From assembly GCA_033030425.1 (NCBI GenBank), contig JAUFSD010000011.1, positions 1,488,001-1,552,000 of the forward strand: a stretch of DNA of 64,000 nt, read 5' to 3'. The position numbers and the translations under genes are program-made. This stretch comes from Verpa conica (Eukaryota > Ascomycota > Pezizomycetes > Pezizales > Morchellaceae). The notes under the pieces are model-generated. The model was not told where the DNA came from. It was given only the letters and a program-made list of their open reading frames with translations, and did not search any database. Below, piece by piece: positions 1-10,895 of the stretch; positions within the stretch are counted from its first letter, which is position 1, and every line of letters starts with the position of its first letter.

Positions 1-331
1 TCTCCACCCGCTATGTTTGAGGATCCAGGAAAAGCATCATATGAAGGATTAGAGATTTCCTTGAAACGCATATCGATACACGTCTACCTCTTCTAGACAC
101 CCGGGTGAACACCTTTAATTCAAGGATACTCCTAAATACCCTGCTCGACAGGAATTTCGCAAGTCGTTTCATGGTTTAATACCAGAGCTGAAAAGGCAAG
201 ATGATAGATAGCCCGATAGATAGGGCGGCTTCTAGCTCTCTGCTGCGCGAAGCACATTTACAGTAGTAGAGTATACAGTAGAAACTGTGATATATCCTGC
301 GTAACCATCCAGTTTGGCTTGTCGGCCGTTT
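1..331. other. Intergenic, nothing recognised
   Basis: No open frame with family features, no RNA gene and no clear repeat is visible. The segment ends where the first foldback element begins. Confidence 0.4.
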
Positions 332-875
332 CTTCTAGTCCATTGGGGGAACACCGCTTATCTAGGAACGTTCCTGAATGGATCAGTCTGCCAGGGAATG
401 ATTTATTATACCGGAAGAACCACCACTGTCTATAGCTTTAGTATTGGTGGAGCAATGGTTGACTGTCTGGAGATGTCACTTCTATCTCAGATTTGCTTAA
501 CTAGATATTATATATCTCGCACTCATATATCATATTTATTATTGAGGGGCTATTGCATATGTAGACCCAACAGTGAGGGGAGTCTTAGGTAGCAGCAAAG
601 CACTTTTAAAGTAGAATACATGGTGGAATAAGGTCATATAAATAATCATGTAGAGTGTCCAGCTGGCAGGGTTGCAATATGAAAACATAGACATATTCTT
701 GTTGAATAGACTGGCAGTGTTCCTGAATGGACTGAGGCGTTCCTGAGTGGACTGGTCCTTACACAATATATGGTTCCGCTCCCTGGAGGACCGGTTCATT
801 CATGAACGCTCTCTGGTAGACCGATCTATCCAGAGAACGCTCCTGGATAAGCAGCGTTCCTTAATGGACTAGAAC
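332..875. mobile_element. Foldback/MITE-like element, copy A
   Basis: The two ends are imperfect inverted repeats of about 40 bp. The left end starts TTCTAGTCCATTGGGGGAAC and the right end closes with TTAATGGACTAGAAC. Inside each end the short motif CGTTCCNTGRWTGGACTG and its complement recur in both orientations. A second copy (2558-3117) has the same ends and the same sub-terminal motif but a different, AT-rich core. No transposase frame is present, so it would be non-autonomous. No convincing target-site duplication is visible. Short open frames inside (for example 314-592) follow the repeat and show no protein features. Confidence 0.6.
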
Positions 876-2557
876 ACTATTCAAGGCTGATGCTTAAACA
901 GGTTCATAGTGTCTATCTATGGGTAGTTGAGAGTCTCCATATGTAAAACCCTCATGATCAGATTCATCTTGGTATGTCTGGCCCTGGGGTATGACGATCT
1001 CTGGAGACTAGAGGTAATGTTCTGGCTGCCAAGAGATCTGATGGTACTGTTGAAACAAACATGTGTTTGATTGGGCTGAGATTTTTTGTGAAGTTCTAGC
1101 CATATGCTAAATGATGAGACAGTTGAAGCGGTCTCAGTCTGAATCCGCTGATTTGTACCATTGAAAATGCTGGGTTGATATAGTCGTACCCCAGCAGCCC
1201 CCCACTAATCTGACGTTTTGTTTACCGACCGACAGCAGAGAATCGAAGTTCAGCTATTCCTACTTTTATCCATCTCAATGAATGGTATTGTTTGTGCGGT
1301 TATGTAATGTTATTTTGAATAGGGGACGAAACGCTCCAACATTACCTACCAGAGCCCATTAAAATCTGTGGTTTTGTGGAAGGTCCAGCATTATTGGATC
1401 AGGAAATTTGCCATCATTCTCGCTGTAGGTCTCTGGTAAAGGCTCTGGTCATAATCCTTCAAGTGGCTGTGCTTAGAGTGGGGCAATTCGTCCGTTCTAG
1501 ACAAAGGACTAGGAGGGCGTAGTCAGGCCTGTCATCCGTCGCGAGGATAAATCCAGGATAGGTAAGGGTACTGGGGATAAGGACCACGAGCAACAGTCTA
1601 CCCTGCAGGGCCCCGCTAATGATAAGACATGTGAGAGGGAGTATAGGTGACTATCTGGAGGTAGATAACAACAGTACCACAGAATGTTCGTTCCTTGATC
1701 AAAGTTCCTAGTAACCTAGAGGGTGATACTGTAGAAAACAGATCTCTAGGTACCTGTGCTGCGGATGGATATATTTCCTCACCTGGTAGTGCCTCTAGGG
1801 TAGAGAAATAGAGCACCATTAGCTGCGTTTATCTGTAAAGCCCTGTGGGGCGTGCAGTTATCCACGGTCCGACGCAGTTGATGCCCTGGCGGAACACAGG
1901 GCATAGTGTGTCTGGTCTTGACAGGACCGCTAGGCTATACGGAGCACTCAGAAAGTTGCAAGCGCTAGTATGATGTCTATCCCAGGAGTATTGACAATTA
2001 GAAAGCATTAGCTACCATTACAGCTCCATTCACGCGAAGTCAATGAAGGTAGAAATCGCATTGACCCCGACACTGTTGATTTTGCTGAAACCTTTATGCA
2101 AGTAAGCAACGGAAAGAGGCGTCTAATGATTCTCTTTACTTACATTTGATCCTGAAAAGAGGAGTGCAACTTTGAGGTATGGTAGCTCAGCTGACTCCTT
2201 TGATAGGGTTTATTTGTTTGACTAGATGGGTTATAACCCGTTAGTTAGCTAATGGTACTGAGGGTGTCCTCCGGAATGGTGCCCATCTGTAGAAGTAAAG
2301 GCCCCATATGTCTTCCATGCTCAAGCATACCTCTATTTTCGGTCTGGTACATTATGTATGGCTGTTTACCCTGTGTATATCGGGGTAGAACGCGTGTGAG
2401 AGTATAGATCTTTCTCGAAAGTACCTTACCAAGGTGAGGGGAAGCTTTACCATCTACTAGATTACTCACATCATTTACAGGACGCTTGTATCCTCTCAAC
2501 AAGCAAGAATATCAACAACCACAAACATGTCTCAATCTAACCCGCCTACCGATATCT
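876..2557. other. Intergenic between foldback elements
   Basis: About 1.7 kb with only short frames full of stops. I see no conserved motif, RNA gene or direct repeat. It separates the two related foldback elements. Confidence 0.4.
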
Positions 2558-3117
2558 GTTCTAGCCCATTCAGGTAACGCCGCTTATCCATGAACGCTGT
2601 CTGGTGGACTGGTCCATTGGGGAACGTACCTTGATAGACCAGTCTACCAGTGAACGTTCCTGAATGGACTGCGCCGTTCCCTGGTGGACTGAGTTCCTGA
2701 GCAGACCGCCCATTGGAGGAACAGTGGCACTTCCCCCACTAAAATATTGATTATCTCGCTTAACTGAAGGATTCTACAAAACATCAAGCACCAGTGACTT
2801 TGATAGGTAATAATATCATTCAACATAGCCATAGTGTACTGTAGATCATGGGTAAATTATGGGTAATAGGTTAGTGTATTGAGGACCTAGTATTAGTGCT
2901 CTGTGTTACTATAACCAGAATGAGATGGAGATTGGAGTGGCTAAATTAAGTAGTGAATAATTCAGTTGTGGGGGTACCTCTCTTCCTCCAATGGACAGTC
3001 CATTCAGGAGCTTCAGTCCACCAGGGAACGGTTCAGTCTCTTCAGGAACGTTCCCCTGTGGAACAGTCCGCCAGAGAGCGTTCCTGGATAAGTAGCGTTC
3101 CCTGAATGGACTAGAAC
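2558..3117. mobile_element. Foldback/MITE-like element, copy B
   Basis: The ends are GTTCTAG...CTAGAAC, and the terminal ~40 bp are inverted copies of each other and of the ends of copy A. The sub-terminal blocks 2570-2720 and 2995-3110 contain several alternating-orientation copies of a ~17 bp motif (CGTTCCCTGGTGGACTG and its complement CAGTCCACCAGGGAACG). The core also has complementary arms near 2730 (CCCCCAC) and 2967 (GTGGGGG). No coding capacity. A 130 bp element with unrelated ends starts 3 bp after the right end, so this looks like a nest of insertions. Confidence 0.62.
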
Positions 3118-3119
3118 AG

Positions 3120-3249
3120 CAGAGGTTTAAATGGGCCGGCCCAGCCACCTTTTATGTGGCCCGGGCCAGCAATCACCATACTAAATTAATTATTGGGCCA
3201 GGCCGGACCGTCCTAGTTTTGAGCCCGGGCCGGCCCATTTAAACCTCTG
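3120..3249. mobile_element. hAT-like MITE, 130 bp
   Basis: A perfect 23 bp terminal inverted repeat (CAGAGGTTTAAATGGGCCGG followed by CCC) bounds a 130 bp segment. The arms are GC-rich (GGGCCGGCCC) and the core is AT-rich. CAGAGG-type ends with GGGCCGGCCC arms resemble non-autonomous hAT elements. The expected 8 bp target duplication is not seen: the flanks are TAGAACAG and ATACACCT. The insertion may therefore have been into foldback copy B with later loss of flank. Confidence 0.6.
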
Positions 3250-4629
3250 ATACACCTTCCTGCCACCGTCCGGAGGGATATTCTATGCTGGATGGTTCTA
3301 TTACAATAAACCTAATCGGCTTGTGTCAAATGCTACAACATCCAGTGCATAGTCGTGCTTTTGGATGCGTCTTCAGCGGTGAATGCCGCGGGAAGATTCG
3401 GTTTGATCCTCCCGACTACACCCGAGAAAGAAAAGTATCTGGGCGGTTTGGGTAGTGTTATGTCTTTCTTATTGCGATATAAAGTCATCAATGGACCGCA
3501 TCGGAATACGTGGGAATGTGGATTCCTTGCGCTTTAGCGATATCACAACTGAGGTCTTACGAGAGGACCTCTTGTAGAAGAGAATCCCTCTTGTCAGGGT
3601 AACCGTTAGACGCCCGGATCCACAGCTGTTTTGACGACTGCTTTTTATGGAGTACCATCTGATGAGGTCAGCGAGGATCTAACCAAGGGCTTTGGGTAAG
3701 ACATACCATCCTTGATGTTGATGATTGTGGTTATGAGGGTTTGGATTTGGTTAGCTGTAATGTGTGCTAACCTCTGTTGTGTGAGTGAGGTGGGGTTTGG
3801 TCTATTTTGCTGTTGAGGAAAGTGTTTACCGGGCTTGGCTTGTGGGTGTAGAGGTAGGGGGCTCTCTTTAAGAGGCAGTGACATTGTGGAAGAGTAGAGA
3901 GGTTTGTGTGGGAAATAGCCCTGGTTTAGTTATGAATCCTAACTTATCAGCCATCGAGGATACCTGTACCTCTGAGATTTTGCACGGGACGGTAACCACG
4001 GTAACTTGAATCACCATTCTATGAAGTAGAGAAACGAACTCAACTTGAACAAAATTCCATGTTTATTTCTTTATGCTGGTACGGGTGTCGTACCGCCACA
4101 GAATGCTAGCTATGTTCTTTGGCGACCATGATTAGGTCCACGCGGCAAGCAGACACAACAACTCGTGCTATTTTGGCTTTGGATCCTCAGTGTTACACAG
4201 ATCTTTGGCTATGAAAGGCTATGAAAGTACTAAGGATGTCGGATTCATCAAAACATATCTATACGTAATATAATGCTATATTCATACGCCGACGTAACGC
4301 CGGTGATTACTATTTAGGAAAGGTAACCTACACCATGAGGCTCCTCCTTAGCGGCACCTAATGCTTAGGTATGCCACCATTTATTTAGTCTGAATGTTAA
4401 CCTGGGGAAGACTGTCTTAGTATAATAGCTGTTTATAAAAAGCCTTTTTCATAGGGTTCGTACCCAACAGATGTCGCCTGAAGGTTGATGGTGAAGAGAT
4501 TAATAATCCGCTCAAACGCAGGCGTGTTTTGAATCGCTAGGGCTAAGCCCGTCGCATTTCAGCGCCAAGATCCAAAACTATCTACAGGTTCGAACCTGAG
4601 TGAGGTCACAACTTATTTCCGCAAGTGAA
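3250..4629. other. Intergenic, nothing recognised
   Basis: About 1.4 kb. Short frames near 3355-3537 (+) and 3645-3884 (-) have no start context, family motif or neighbours to support them. A small hairpin, GAGGTC/GACCTC, lies near 3551-3571. Confidence 0.35.
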
Positions 4630-4639
4630 CTGGAATTGT

Positions 4640-5060
4640 TAAAGCTTTCATGCTCAGAGCTGAACAGGAAAAACGGAAAAACGGGACAGTAATTTTCCAA
4701 GGTGTATTAAAGTGGTTGACGCGCCTTTAAGAATAAGCGAGGTATAGCTCCGAAGGGGGCTACAATAAGGTTTCACAATAAATATATTAACTCTGCTTAA
4801 TGCCATGGGGATAATAACCGCACAATGGCTAGATGAGAGTTGCGACTTGTCGTACTGAGCTAACAATATTTCTGGTACAGGTTTTTTTTCGAACCGGGTT
4901 GAAGCCGTTATCGAAGGGCTTATAAGGGGCGACTTTGTACTCCTCCAGAAGCGGCGATGGAGGATGGCGAACGTTGAAGCAGGGGCGGTGAAGGTGAATG
5001 GGCTGGTTGGTTCCACTCACCAAGTTAAACCGTTTGAGTCGAGCAGAGTAGAATAATTTG
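4640..5060 (+). pseudogene. Decayed coding fragment (tentative)
   Basis: Read in one plus-strand frame, roughly 4700-5050 gives protein-like stretches such as NAMGIITAQWLDESC and RGDFVLLQKRRWRMANVEAG. These are interrupted by several in-frame stops, with no ATG-initiated frame covering them. I do not recognise the family. The minus-strand frame over 4654-5016 is longer but has a less protein-like composition. It could be a remnant of a transposon gene or of a cellular gene, or it could be chance. Confidence 0.2.
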
Positions 5061-6059
5061 TGTTTCCCTTGAATCGGGTAGATTCTTTGCTTGTTTGCCG
5101 ATGGATTAATGTGTTGTATTGTTGAAGTACACTGGGGAGGGGACCCTCGCTAATGTGGAAGATGAGTGGCTGCAGGCGTTGTGTGGCTGGGGTGTGTGGC
5201 TTGAGCTCCGCTCGTCTACGTTCTTGCTGGCTTTCGAGCTTTTTTCACCGAAAGTGGAAATTTGGGAAGATAAGGGTATCAGCAGGAACATATCGATGGA
5301 TCTATTGTACCCTTAGGTATAAATCAGTTTTCTTCCATGGGATGCTCGGTAAATGATCATTCGGCTAGGCCATAGGATGAGATACACATAGCAGGAAACA
5401 TTCGGCGAAATTCGCTTAAAAATCATAATGATAGTCTTTCAAGACGGTAGAATAAGAGCTAATTTGTATATGAAAAATATTTAACGCGATATTGGGCACT
5501 GGGGTTGCCCGTGGGCATGATCTGTGTACATTTCCTGTTCGCTCAATACGTGGGTCCGACGTTCTTCACTGGAAGCGCTTGTCACACAAACATTCGCAAG
5601 CATTGAAATACATCTTTTATGAGCTATTGAGAGGGCTATTTGCAGTGACAAATAGATAAATTTCTCTTAATCTTGTGGGTAGGATGTGGGTCTACATGCA
5701 CGTGTTTATATCTATAGTGGATTGCGACAGTGTGGGAAATAAGGGATGGCAGAGAATGGGACTTGTACATAAAATCTCACAGTTCCTTGTACGCCACGCT
5801 AATTTACTATAGTATTAGGAATAATTAACCAATTTATGTTAAACAAGTTCATAAAGGCCAACAAGATACCCATAACCATGTAGCTTCGCACTCAGGAGGT
5901 GACGGCAAACACGGTAAACACGGCATAATGAGCATATAGTAACCTGTTATGTAATAGAAATGTAATGAAACAAAAGGGTTAGATATAGACTCTTTCCCAG
6001 CGATAGAAAAAGATATTATCAGGAGATATATATACCAGAGTCTAGGCGGTTGACCATAA
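5061..6059. other. Intergenic, nothing recognised
   Basis: AT-rich spacer of about 1 kb. Short overlapping plus-strand frames at 5119-5356 do not resemble any family I know. Confidence 0.35.
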
Positions 6060-6194
6060 TTATTCCCGCGTGATTACCAGAAAGGCGAAGAACACAATTA
6101 TCGCTAGGACTCCAATGATGAAGATGATATTTAGTAGCTGTAATAGGACATAGGAGATGAGGCGGAGGACCTCTTCCTCCGGGTTGAAGCTCAT
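6060..6194 (-). CDS. Putative 44-residue single-pass membrane microprotein
   Basis: A complete ATG-to-TAA frame of 45 codons encodes an acidic N-terminus (MSFNPEEEVL). An almost uninterrupted hydrophobic segment follows at residues 13-42 (for example LLNIIFIIGVLAIIVFFAF), then a short charged tail, ITRE. That pattern is a single membrane helix, as in small tail-anchored or assembly-type microproteins. There is no recognisable family and no detectable signal-peptide cleavage site. It stands alone, about 600 bp upstream of the divergently transcribed gene at 6793. The strong amphipathic/hydrophobic partition supports coding, but a frame this short can arise by chance. Confidence 0.35.
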   Translation of the reverse strand: MSFNPEEEVLRLISYVLLQLLNIIFIIGVLAIIVFFAFLVITRE

Positions 6195-6792
6195 GGCGAT
6201 TCAGCTATCTAGGCGGAATCAGGCTTAATAACGTCTAGACTAGGGATGGGTGCTTACTTGCGAGCTTAAGCAGAAAGTGGCTTTATGAAGGCGGTTCGCT
6301 GCGCTGTGGGCCTTTATCAAAGAGTGTATAGCACGACGGGTATGAGCATTAGTCGTGGGATGCAGTGTAGTTGAGATTGTGCGTGTAGGGAAAGTGTCTG
6401 CCAAGACAAAGAAACACGTTGCGTGGTGGGTAGTGTCACCTGATTAGCCCCCACAAGGCATTCTAGCTCGGTCACTCTTGGCTATTAATATTTCTAGGAA
6501 AACAGCAAGCTACATGTTCATGTGAGTGTTAGACAACTTATCCTTCCTATCAGTTATTTCAAGTCCTGGAGCTTTTCAAGTTGCTTCTCAGGTAGCCGTT
6601 GTGAGCTAAGTATCAACACCTCGCTCCCTTTTGTGCTTCATGTTAGGTGTTATAGTTTGTAGATATCGGGAACCTACTTATAACTAGATAAGCTCGCTGA
6701 TATTTTTCTCTCATTTTCTGGAAATCTCCAATAACCTAGAGCTTACCATAAGGGAATAATAAATCCAGCAGCAGCAACTCAGAAAATACAAC
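6195..6792. promoter_or_regulatory. Upstream region of the gene at 6793
   Basis: About 600 bp without a gene. The last 30 bases before the ATG are A-rich and end in acaacATG, a good fungal start context. No specific operator is recognised. Confidence 0.35.
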
Positions 6793-8253
6793 ATGTCAAG
6801 GTCGAGACGGGACCCAAGACTCCCCGCAAACAATGGAACCCGTGAGAATCGACAACAGCGTGGATTTCCGCGAGATATGAGCTACGATGATCCCACACAG
6901 CGCCGCATCGCCGTTCCTAGTATGCTTCAATCACGACCACGAGCAATGTCTCTTCAAGGAAGACCACGACCAGCTCCCTCACCTCCTCAACCTGTAGTGT
7001 ACAGAGGACCTTACGTTCCATTTGCCAACAGAGGCCCATACGTCGCAGGAGATAGGGAAAGACCTACAGGTCCATATTGGCAGAGTTTGCGGAACTATGA
7101 TTCAGATGCGTCGAATAGCTCTGGGTCTGTGAACCAAGCTCCAAAGGTTGCAAGAGTATATGTTCCCTTTGCTAACCGTGGCCCGTATTTCAATGAGGAG
7201 ACAGCCCCGCGAGGGCTCCAGTCCCCAGACCTGTCGACAGACTCCTTAGTTTCTCTCCCTACGCTTCCTAGGGCATCTCCCATCCCTGCACAGTTCTCAG
7301 ATCCAGATCTCCCGGCTACTATAAGGGGCGGACACCCAGTGAGACAGGGGGTTCGGAGTCGAAATCCGTCGATCGGGGCTCAACTTGCATCTGCTCGGCC
7401 CAGCACTACAGACTATCATACATCATCTACCGGTACGGTGGTCGGTTTATCTTCCCATCCTGTAGCTACTGCAGAAGCTGCCACCCAGAGCGAACTTGAG
7501 GACCCAAACGAACGGTTCCGAGACCCCCCAATAGCACGGAATCTCCTAAGCCGCAGTGGGCGATTTACCGAGCGCTATGGTAGTCCACCACCGGGTGATG
7601 ATGATCCTATAAGACCTTATCTACGACCACGCTCCCGGTCATTCACTGCATTCGCCACATACAGCTACCCAGACTTCCGAGAGTATGCCGCTAATGCCGA
7701 AAGACAAGATATGTGTGGCTTACAAACCTTTGCGAATGATCTACCTGGATATTATGATGACGTGGAGTATAACTCAAGCGATGAGGATGAAGATGATTAC
7801 GACGAGAATGGTTCTATAATCGTCGAAGCCAGTTTCATAGCGGACAGTCCGGTGTTTCTACATCCCAACACTCCAATCACTGCGATGCCATCACCCTCTC
7901 AATCAAGTGTATACGACACTCCACTAGTTGAACCTCCCAGGCGTCTGTCTCACCCAGATTGGATTGCTGGGATAGTACCCTCACGCAACATCTCTGGTTC
8001 CACTACTACGGCGTGTGAAAACTATTGTGTAAGCTCGCCCATAACATCAGGGGCAGTTGGGCTTGGTATTACATATGCTACATACATATCCAGGGGTACT
8101 TCTGCGGTCAATCTGATTCCTGATGGAGCGGGGACTATGAATCAGAGTGAGAATTATGATGAGCGATTGCGCAGGCCGGGAATACGCCATAGGGTTAGGC
8201 ACTTGAGTGCAAGGATTACTGGTAGGATAGCTAGGATGAAGAAGCATGAATAG
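6793..8253 (+). CDS. Disordered Arg/Pro-rich protein, 486 aa, family unknown
   Basis: A single uninterrupted frame with a good A-rich start context. The product is almost wholly low complexity. It has an Arg/Pro/Gln-rich N-terminus and two copies of the motif YVPFANRGPY (near residues 76 and 123). A Ser/Thr/Pro-rich middle follows, then a SYPDFR motif at residues 291-296, an acidic block (SSDEDEDDYDENG, about 333-345) and a basic C-terminus ending RIARMKKHE. No signal peptide or membrane helix is evident. The next gene downstream on the same strand (8889-9785) is also disordered and also contains SYPDFR, so the two may be related. Function is unknown. Possible roles are nucleic-acid binding or scaffolding, but nothing proves either. 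Confidence 0.6.
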   Translation: MSRSRRDPRLPANNGTRENRQQRGFPRDMSYDDPTQRRIAVPSMLQSRPRAMSLQGRPRPAPSPPQPVVYRGPYVPFANRGPYVAGDRERPTGPYWQSLRNYDSDASNSSGSVNQAPKVARVYVPFANRGPYFNEETAPRGLQSPDLSTDSLVSLPTLPRASPIPAQFSDPDLPATIRGGHPVRQGVRSRNPSIGAQLASARPSTTDYHTSSTGTVVGLSSHPVATAEAATQSELEDPNERFRDPPIARNLLSRSGRFTERYGSPPPGDDDPIRPYLRPRSRSFTAFATYSYPDFREYAANAERQDMCGLQTFANDLPGYYDDVEYNSSDEDEDDYDENGSIIVEASFIADSPVFLHPNTPITAMPSPSQSSVYDTPLVEPPRRLSHPDWIAGIVPSRNISGSTTTACENYCVSSPITSGAVGLGITYATYISRGTSAVNLIPDGAGTMNQSENYDERLRRPGIRHRVRHLSARITGRIARMKKHE

Positions 8254-8888
8254 AGACCTTTGTTAGCGGAGGATAAATATACTTTGTCCAAGTTATATGT
8301 TACCATTTTCATAATGCGCTAGCCTAATTTGCATTTTCTTTGATTATATTGTTCTTTCTTTATTACGTCTTATTGTTGTAATAGCACGGTAGTTCCCGGG
8401 TGTATTACTTTCACAAACAGAACCAGTGTCTAGATAGCCAGCCTTTGTTACCAAATTAATCTCTGTTAAAGGGCTGCAAGCTTGGTGATAGAAATTCATG
8501 GAGGCACCTAGATCTTGCCAAGGTCTATCGAAGTTTGACTTTAAACGCCGTCTATGTAACAAATAAGGTAATTTCGGCGTCTAGGCTAGCTTGTTATCAT
8601 TTATGGCTTTCAAAACATAGTGGGAGGTAATACTAGCAAGTATCAATACCTCGGAATATTTCCTCATGAAACCTAGCTCGGAATATGTGTGAGTAGTGGG
8701 TGTTTCATGATGCATGTGTCACGTCGCGTATATTGGTGAAACATGTCAACGCTATTCATCGTTGTTTCAAAACATAGAGTTCTCGTACTTTCAAGTTCCT
8801 GGATATTTCAAAAACCACATAATGTCACTTCTTATTTATTGAATGAAGACAGTCTTAACAATTCAAATCTCTATACAACTACTACGAA
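8254..8888. other. Spacer between the two disordered-protein genes
   Basis: About 635 bp. It should hold the 3' end of the upstream transcript and the promoter of the next gene. Two GCTCGGAATAT / CCTCGGAATAT direct repeats lie near 8650-8680. No coding frame is supported. Confidence 0.35.
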
Positions 8889-9785
8889 ATGTCATATACT
8901 ACTTCCCCTATCAGACCCCCAAGGCGATATGCTATACTCCGTGTGCACCCAAGCCAACGTAATTCGCTCCATCACGATGGAAGTATAACCCCTTCACCCA
9001 TTCCTACTCCTACCTGCCGAGTACAGGAACCTGCAATCAAAAACTCTGCACTACAACAGAAAAGAAACACCATCAATCTAGCGAAGCATTCTCTGGGGTC
9101 TGTTCGTGTACATTCGCCCGCTATCACTCATGGTGAAAGAAATGCCAAGCCAGTAACCCGGACGACTGGCCCTGCGGTTAGCCCTCCAGATCGTACCGGG
9201 ACCCAACATGAGCGTGGCCCACCTCTGACTTATGGGAGCCTTCCTCGTTCCGAGAGACTCGGAGTTCAACAAATCGTACGTGAAGCTACACCAACGCCAA
9301 TGAGAGTAGCGGGCGAAAGTAGTGCTAAGAGTTATCACAAGAGGCCGCTAAAGAGTAAGGTACAACCCACAGGGGCCGGTTCCCAACGTGGTAGTGGAGT
9401 TACCCGGACCCCACTTGCTGAACTTCATAACTTCTCATATCCTGACTTTAGGCCCAGTAACCCTGTGTCGGTACTGTTAGAGTCACAAGAGTTAGATGAT
9501 ATTCTGCCACTGAGCTACTGGATAGAGGCAGGCACTCCAAACCGTCGCTCAACCCCCCCGGCACCGATTAAACAGGACAATTTAGCTACAAGTGTCTTAG
9601 CGCCCAGTGAGGGAAATGTTGACAGTCCGAGGATCAAAAGGAAGAGGAAGACACCCACTACAATACCGGTACCTCCATTACGTGAGTTGTTTGATATGGA
9701 ACCACCTCCGCCGACACCCGAGGAGGACAGAAAACTCCAGTTTTATGGTTCGAAGTATGATAGGTGGCGTGGTATGAGGTTCTGA
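8889..9785 (+). CDS. Disordered basic protein, 298 aa, family unknown
   Basis: One uninterrupted frame starting at the first ATG after an AC-rich leader. The product is rich in Pro, Thr, Arg and Ser. It carries a short ordered-looking block around residues 175-210: HNFSYPDFRPSN, followed by an acidic/hydrophobic stretch, VLLESQELDDILPLSYW. The basic RIKRKRKTP (around 249-257) could be a nuclear localisation signal. The C-terminus is Pro-rich, then YGSKYDRWRGMRF. SYPDFR (183-188) also occurs in the upstream neighbour at 6793-8253. This and the similar composition suggest a diverged pair. No catalytic motif is seen. Confidence 0.55.
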   Translation: MSYTTSPIRPPRRYAILRVHPSQRNSLHHDGSITPSPIPTPTCRVQEPAIKNSALQQKRNTINLAKHSLGSVRVHSPAITHGERNAKPVTRTTGPAVSPPDRTGTQHERGPPLTYGSLPRSERLGVQQIVREATPTPMRVAGESSAKSYHKRPLKSKVQPTGAGSQRGSGVTRTPLAELHNFSYPDFRPSNPVSVLLESQELDDILPLSYWIEAGTPNRRSTPPAPIKQDNLATSVLAPSEGNVDSPRIKRKRKTPTTIPVPPLRELFDMEPPPPTPEEDRKLQFYGSKYDRWRGMRF

Positions 9786-10518
9786 GCTGGTCTCAATCAT
9801 ATTTTGCATGTTTTTATTGATTAGGCCTTCTCTATATTCATAGTTATAAGGTGCTTGGGGTTTGGGTTGATAAGGCATAGGTAGAAGTCGCGGGGGGTGT
9901 ACTTTGTAATCAAGCATCACATAATCTAAGGCATACGATTCGCAGCAATACTACCATAACTCATTTAGAGTCAAAATATGTTTTATCCCTAGACTGATTT
10001 ACACTTACACTACTATTGGGGTCGTTGGATAACATGAAAAAATACATAAACAATAGCATTAGTTTCTATTCATTGATTGGGGCATTTCCTTGAGTCTATA
10101 TGGGTTCACAACATACTCACCAGCTTCCGTAGTACCTTTAACTTAAGTGCACTATGTTCTAAATCTATATTTTGAGTGTTCAAGTTCATTGATCATAAAT
10201 CTATATACCAAACACAAAAGTATAACCGTAATCTTATATTAAATAAAAGACCCTAAGTCCTAACAAACGTACTGTGTTTGCTGCGAGAGAAAGATAATTT
10301 CAAAACCCCTTAGTTGGTAGATTAGCTGACGTCTTATATAAATCCGTACGATCTCATAAACAAGGTAGTTATCTGTCCTGTAAACATGAATCTTGTAAGA
10401 AATGACAAAAAAGACCCTCCAGATAATGAACATTTTTCCTCCACAATTATGCCGATTATTCCAATTACTCCGACGGTATAAATGCTCTATAGTAGAATAT
10501 ACCTTAGCGCATCCCATA
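9786..10518. other. Intergenic, AT-rich
   Basis: About 730 bp of AT-rich sequence between the convergent units at 9785 (+) and 10519 (-). No supported gene or repeat. Confidence 0.35.
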
Positions 10519-10848
10519 TCAATGGTTACCAGGACAGAATGTACGCTCAAGTCCGAATTGAGCCAATTCCATCGATTTTCTAGCCCTTTTCATCGCACGA
10601 GTTTCAATTCCGACCTCCTTCAATTCGTATTCAACCTGTTCCCTGGCCAGCGCTCTCTTGCGTGTCTCCGGACCCAGTACTGCTGGCTTCACTAGTTCAT
10701 TTGTGATGGTCAAGGCTACTTGGACCCTGACCCTTGGGGTCTTGTGCTTAGAGTGCCTAGGCTTAGTCTTAGTGGGCATATGCCCGGCTTGGGTAGTGGC
10801 ATAATGAGGGATATGAACCACCACGGGATCAACCGTTATGGCCTGCAC
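10519..10848 (-). CDS. Possible 109-residue basic protein or 3' part of the adjacent gene
   Basis: The frame encodes a Lys/Arg-rich, protein-like sequence (PTKTKPRHSKHKTPRVRVQ, then NELVKPAVLGPETRKRALAR). Without interruption it extends upstream of its ATG into the purine-rich tail of the gene at 10896-11865, through the stretch ASIIYDNNRLDEALSVLALV. The two frames meet in a GA-rich tract. It could therefore be the true C-terminus of that gene after a frameshift or unseen splice, or a separate small gene. No family is recognised. Confidence 0.3.
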   Translation of the reverse strand: MQAITVDPVVVHIPHYATTQAGHMPTKTKPRHSKHKTPRVRVQVALTITNELVKPAVLGPETRKRALAREQVEYELKEVGIETRAMKRARKSMELAQFGLERTFCPGNH

Positions 10849-10895
10849 TAGGGCCAGAACTGAGAGCGCTTCATCAAGTCTATTATTGTCATATA

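Noticed and set aside
314..799. Short frames inside foldback copy A
   Set aside because: They follow the inverted repeats and have no counterpart in copy B.
4587..4597. B-box-like GGTTCGAACCT
   Set aside because: It is a palindrome with no A box at a workable distance and no flanking stems.
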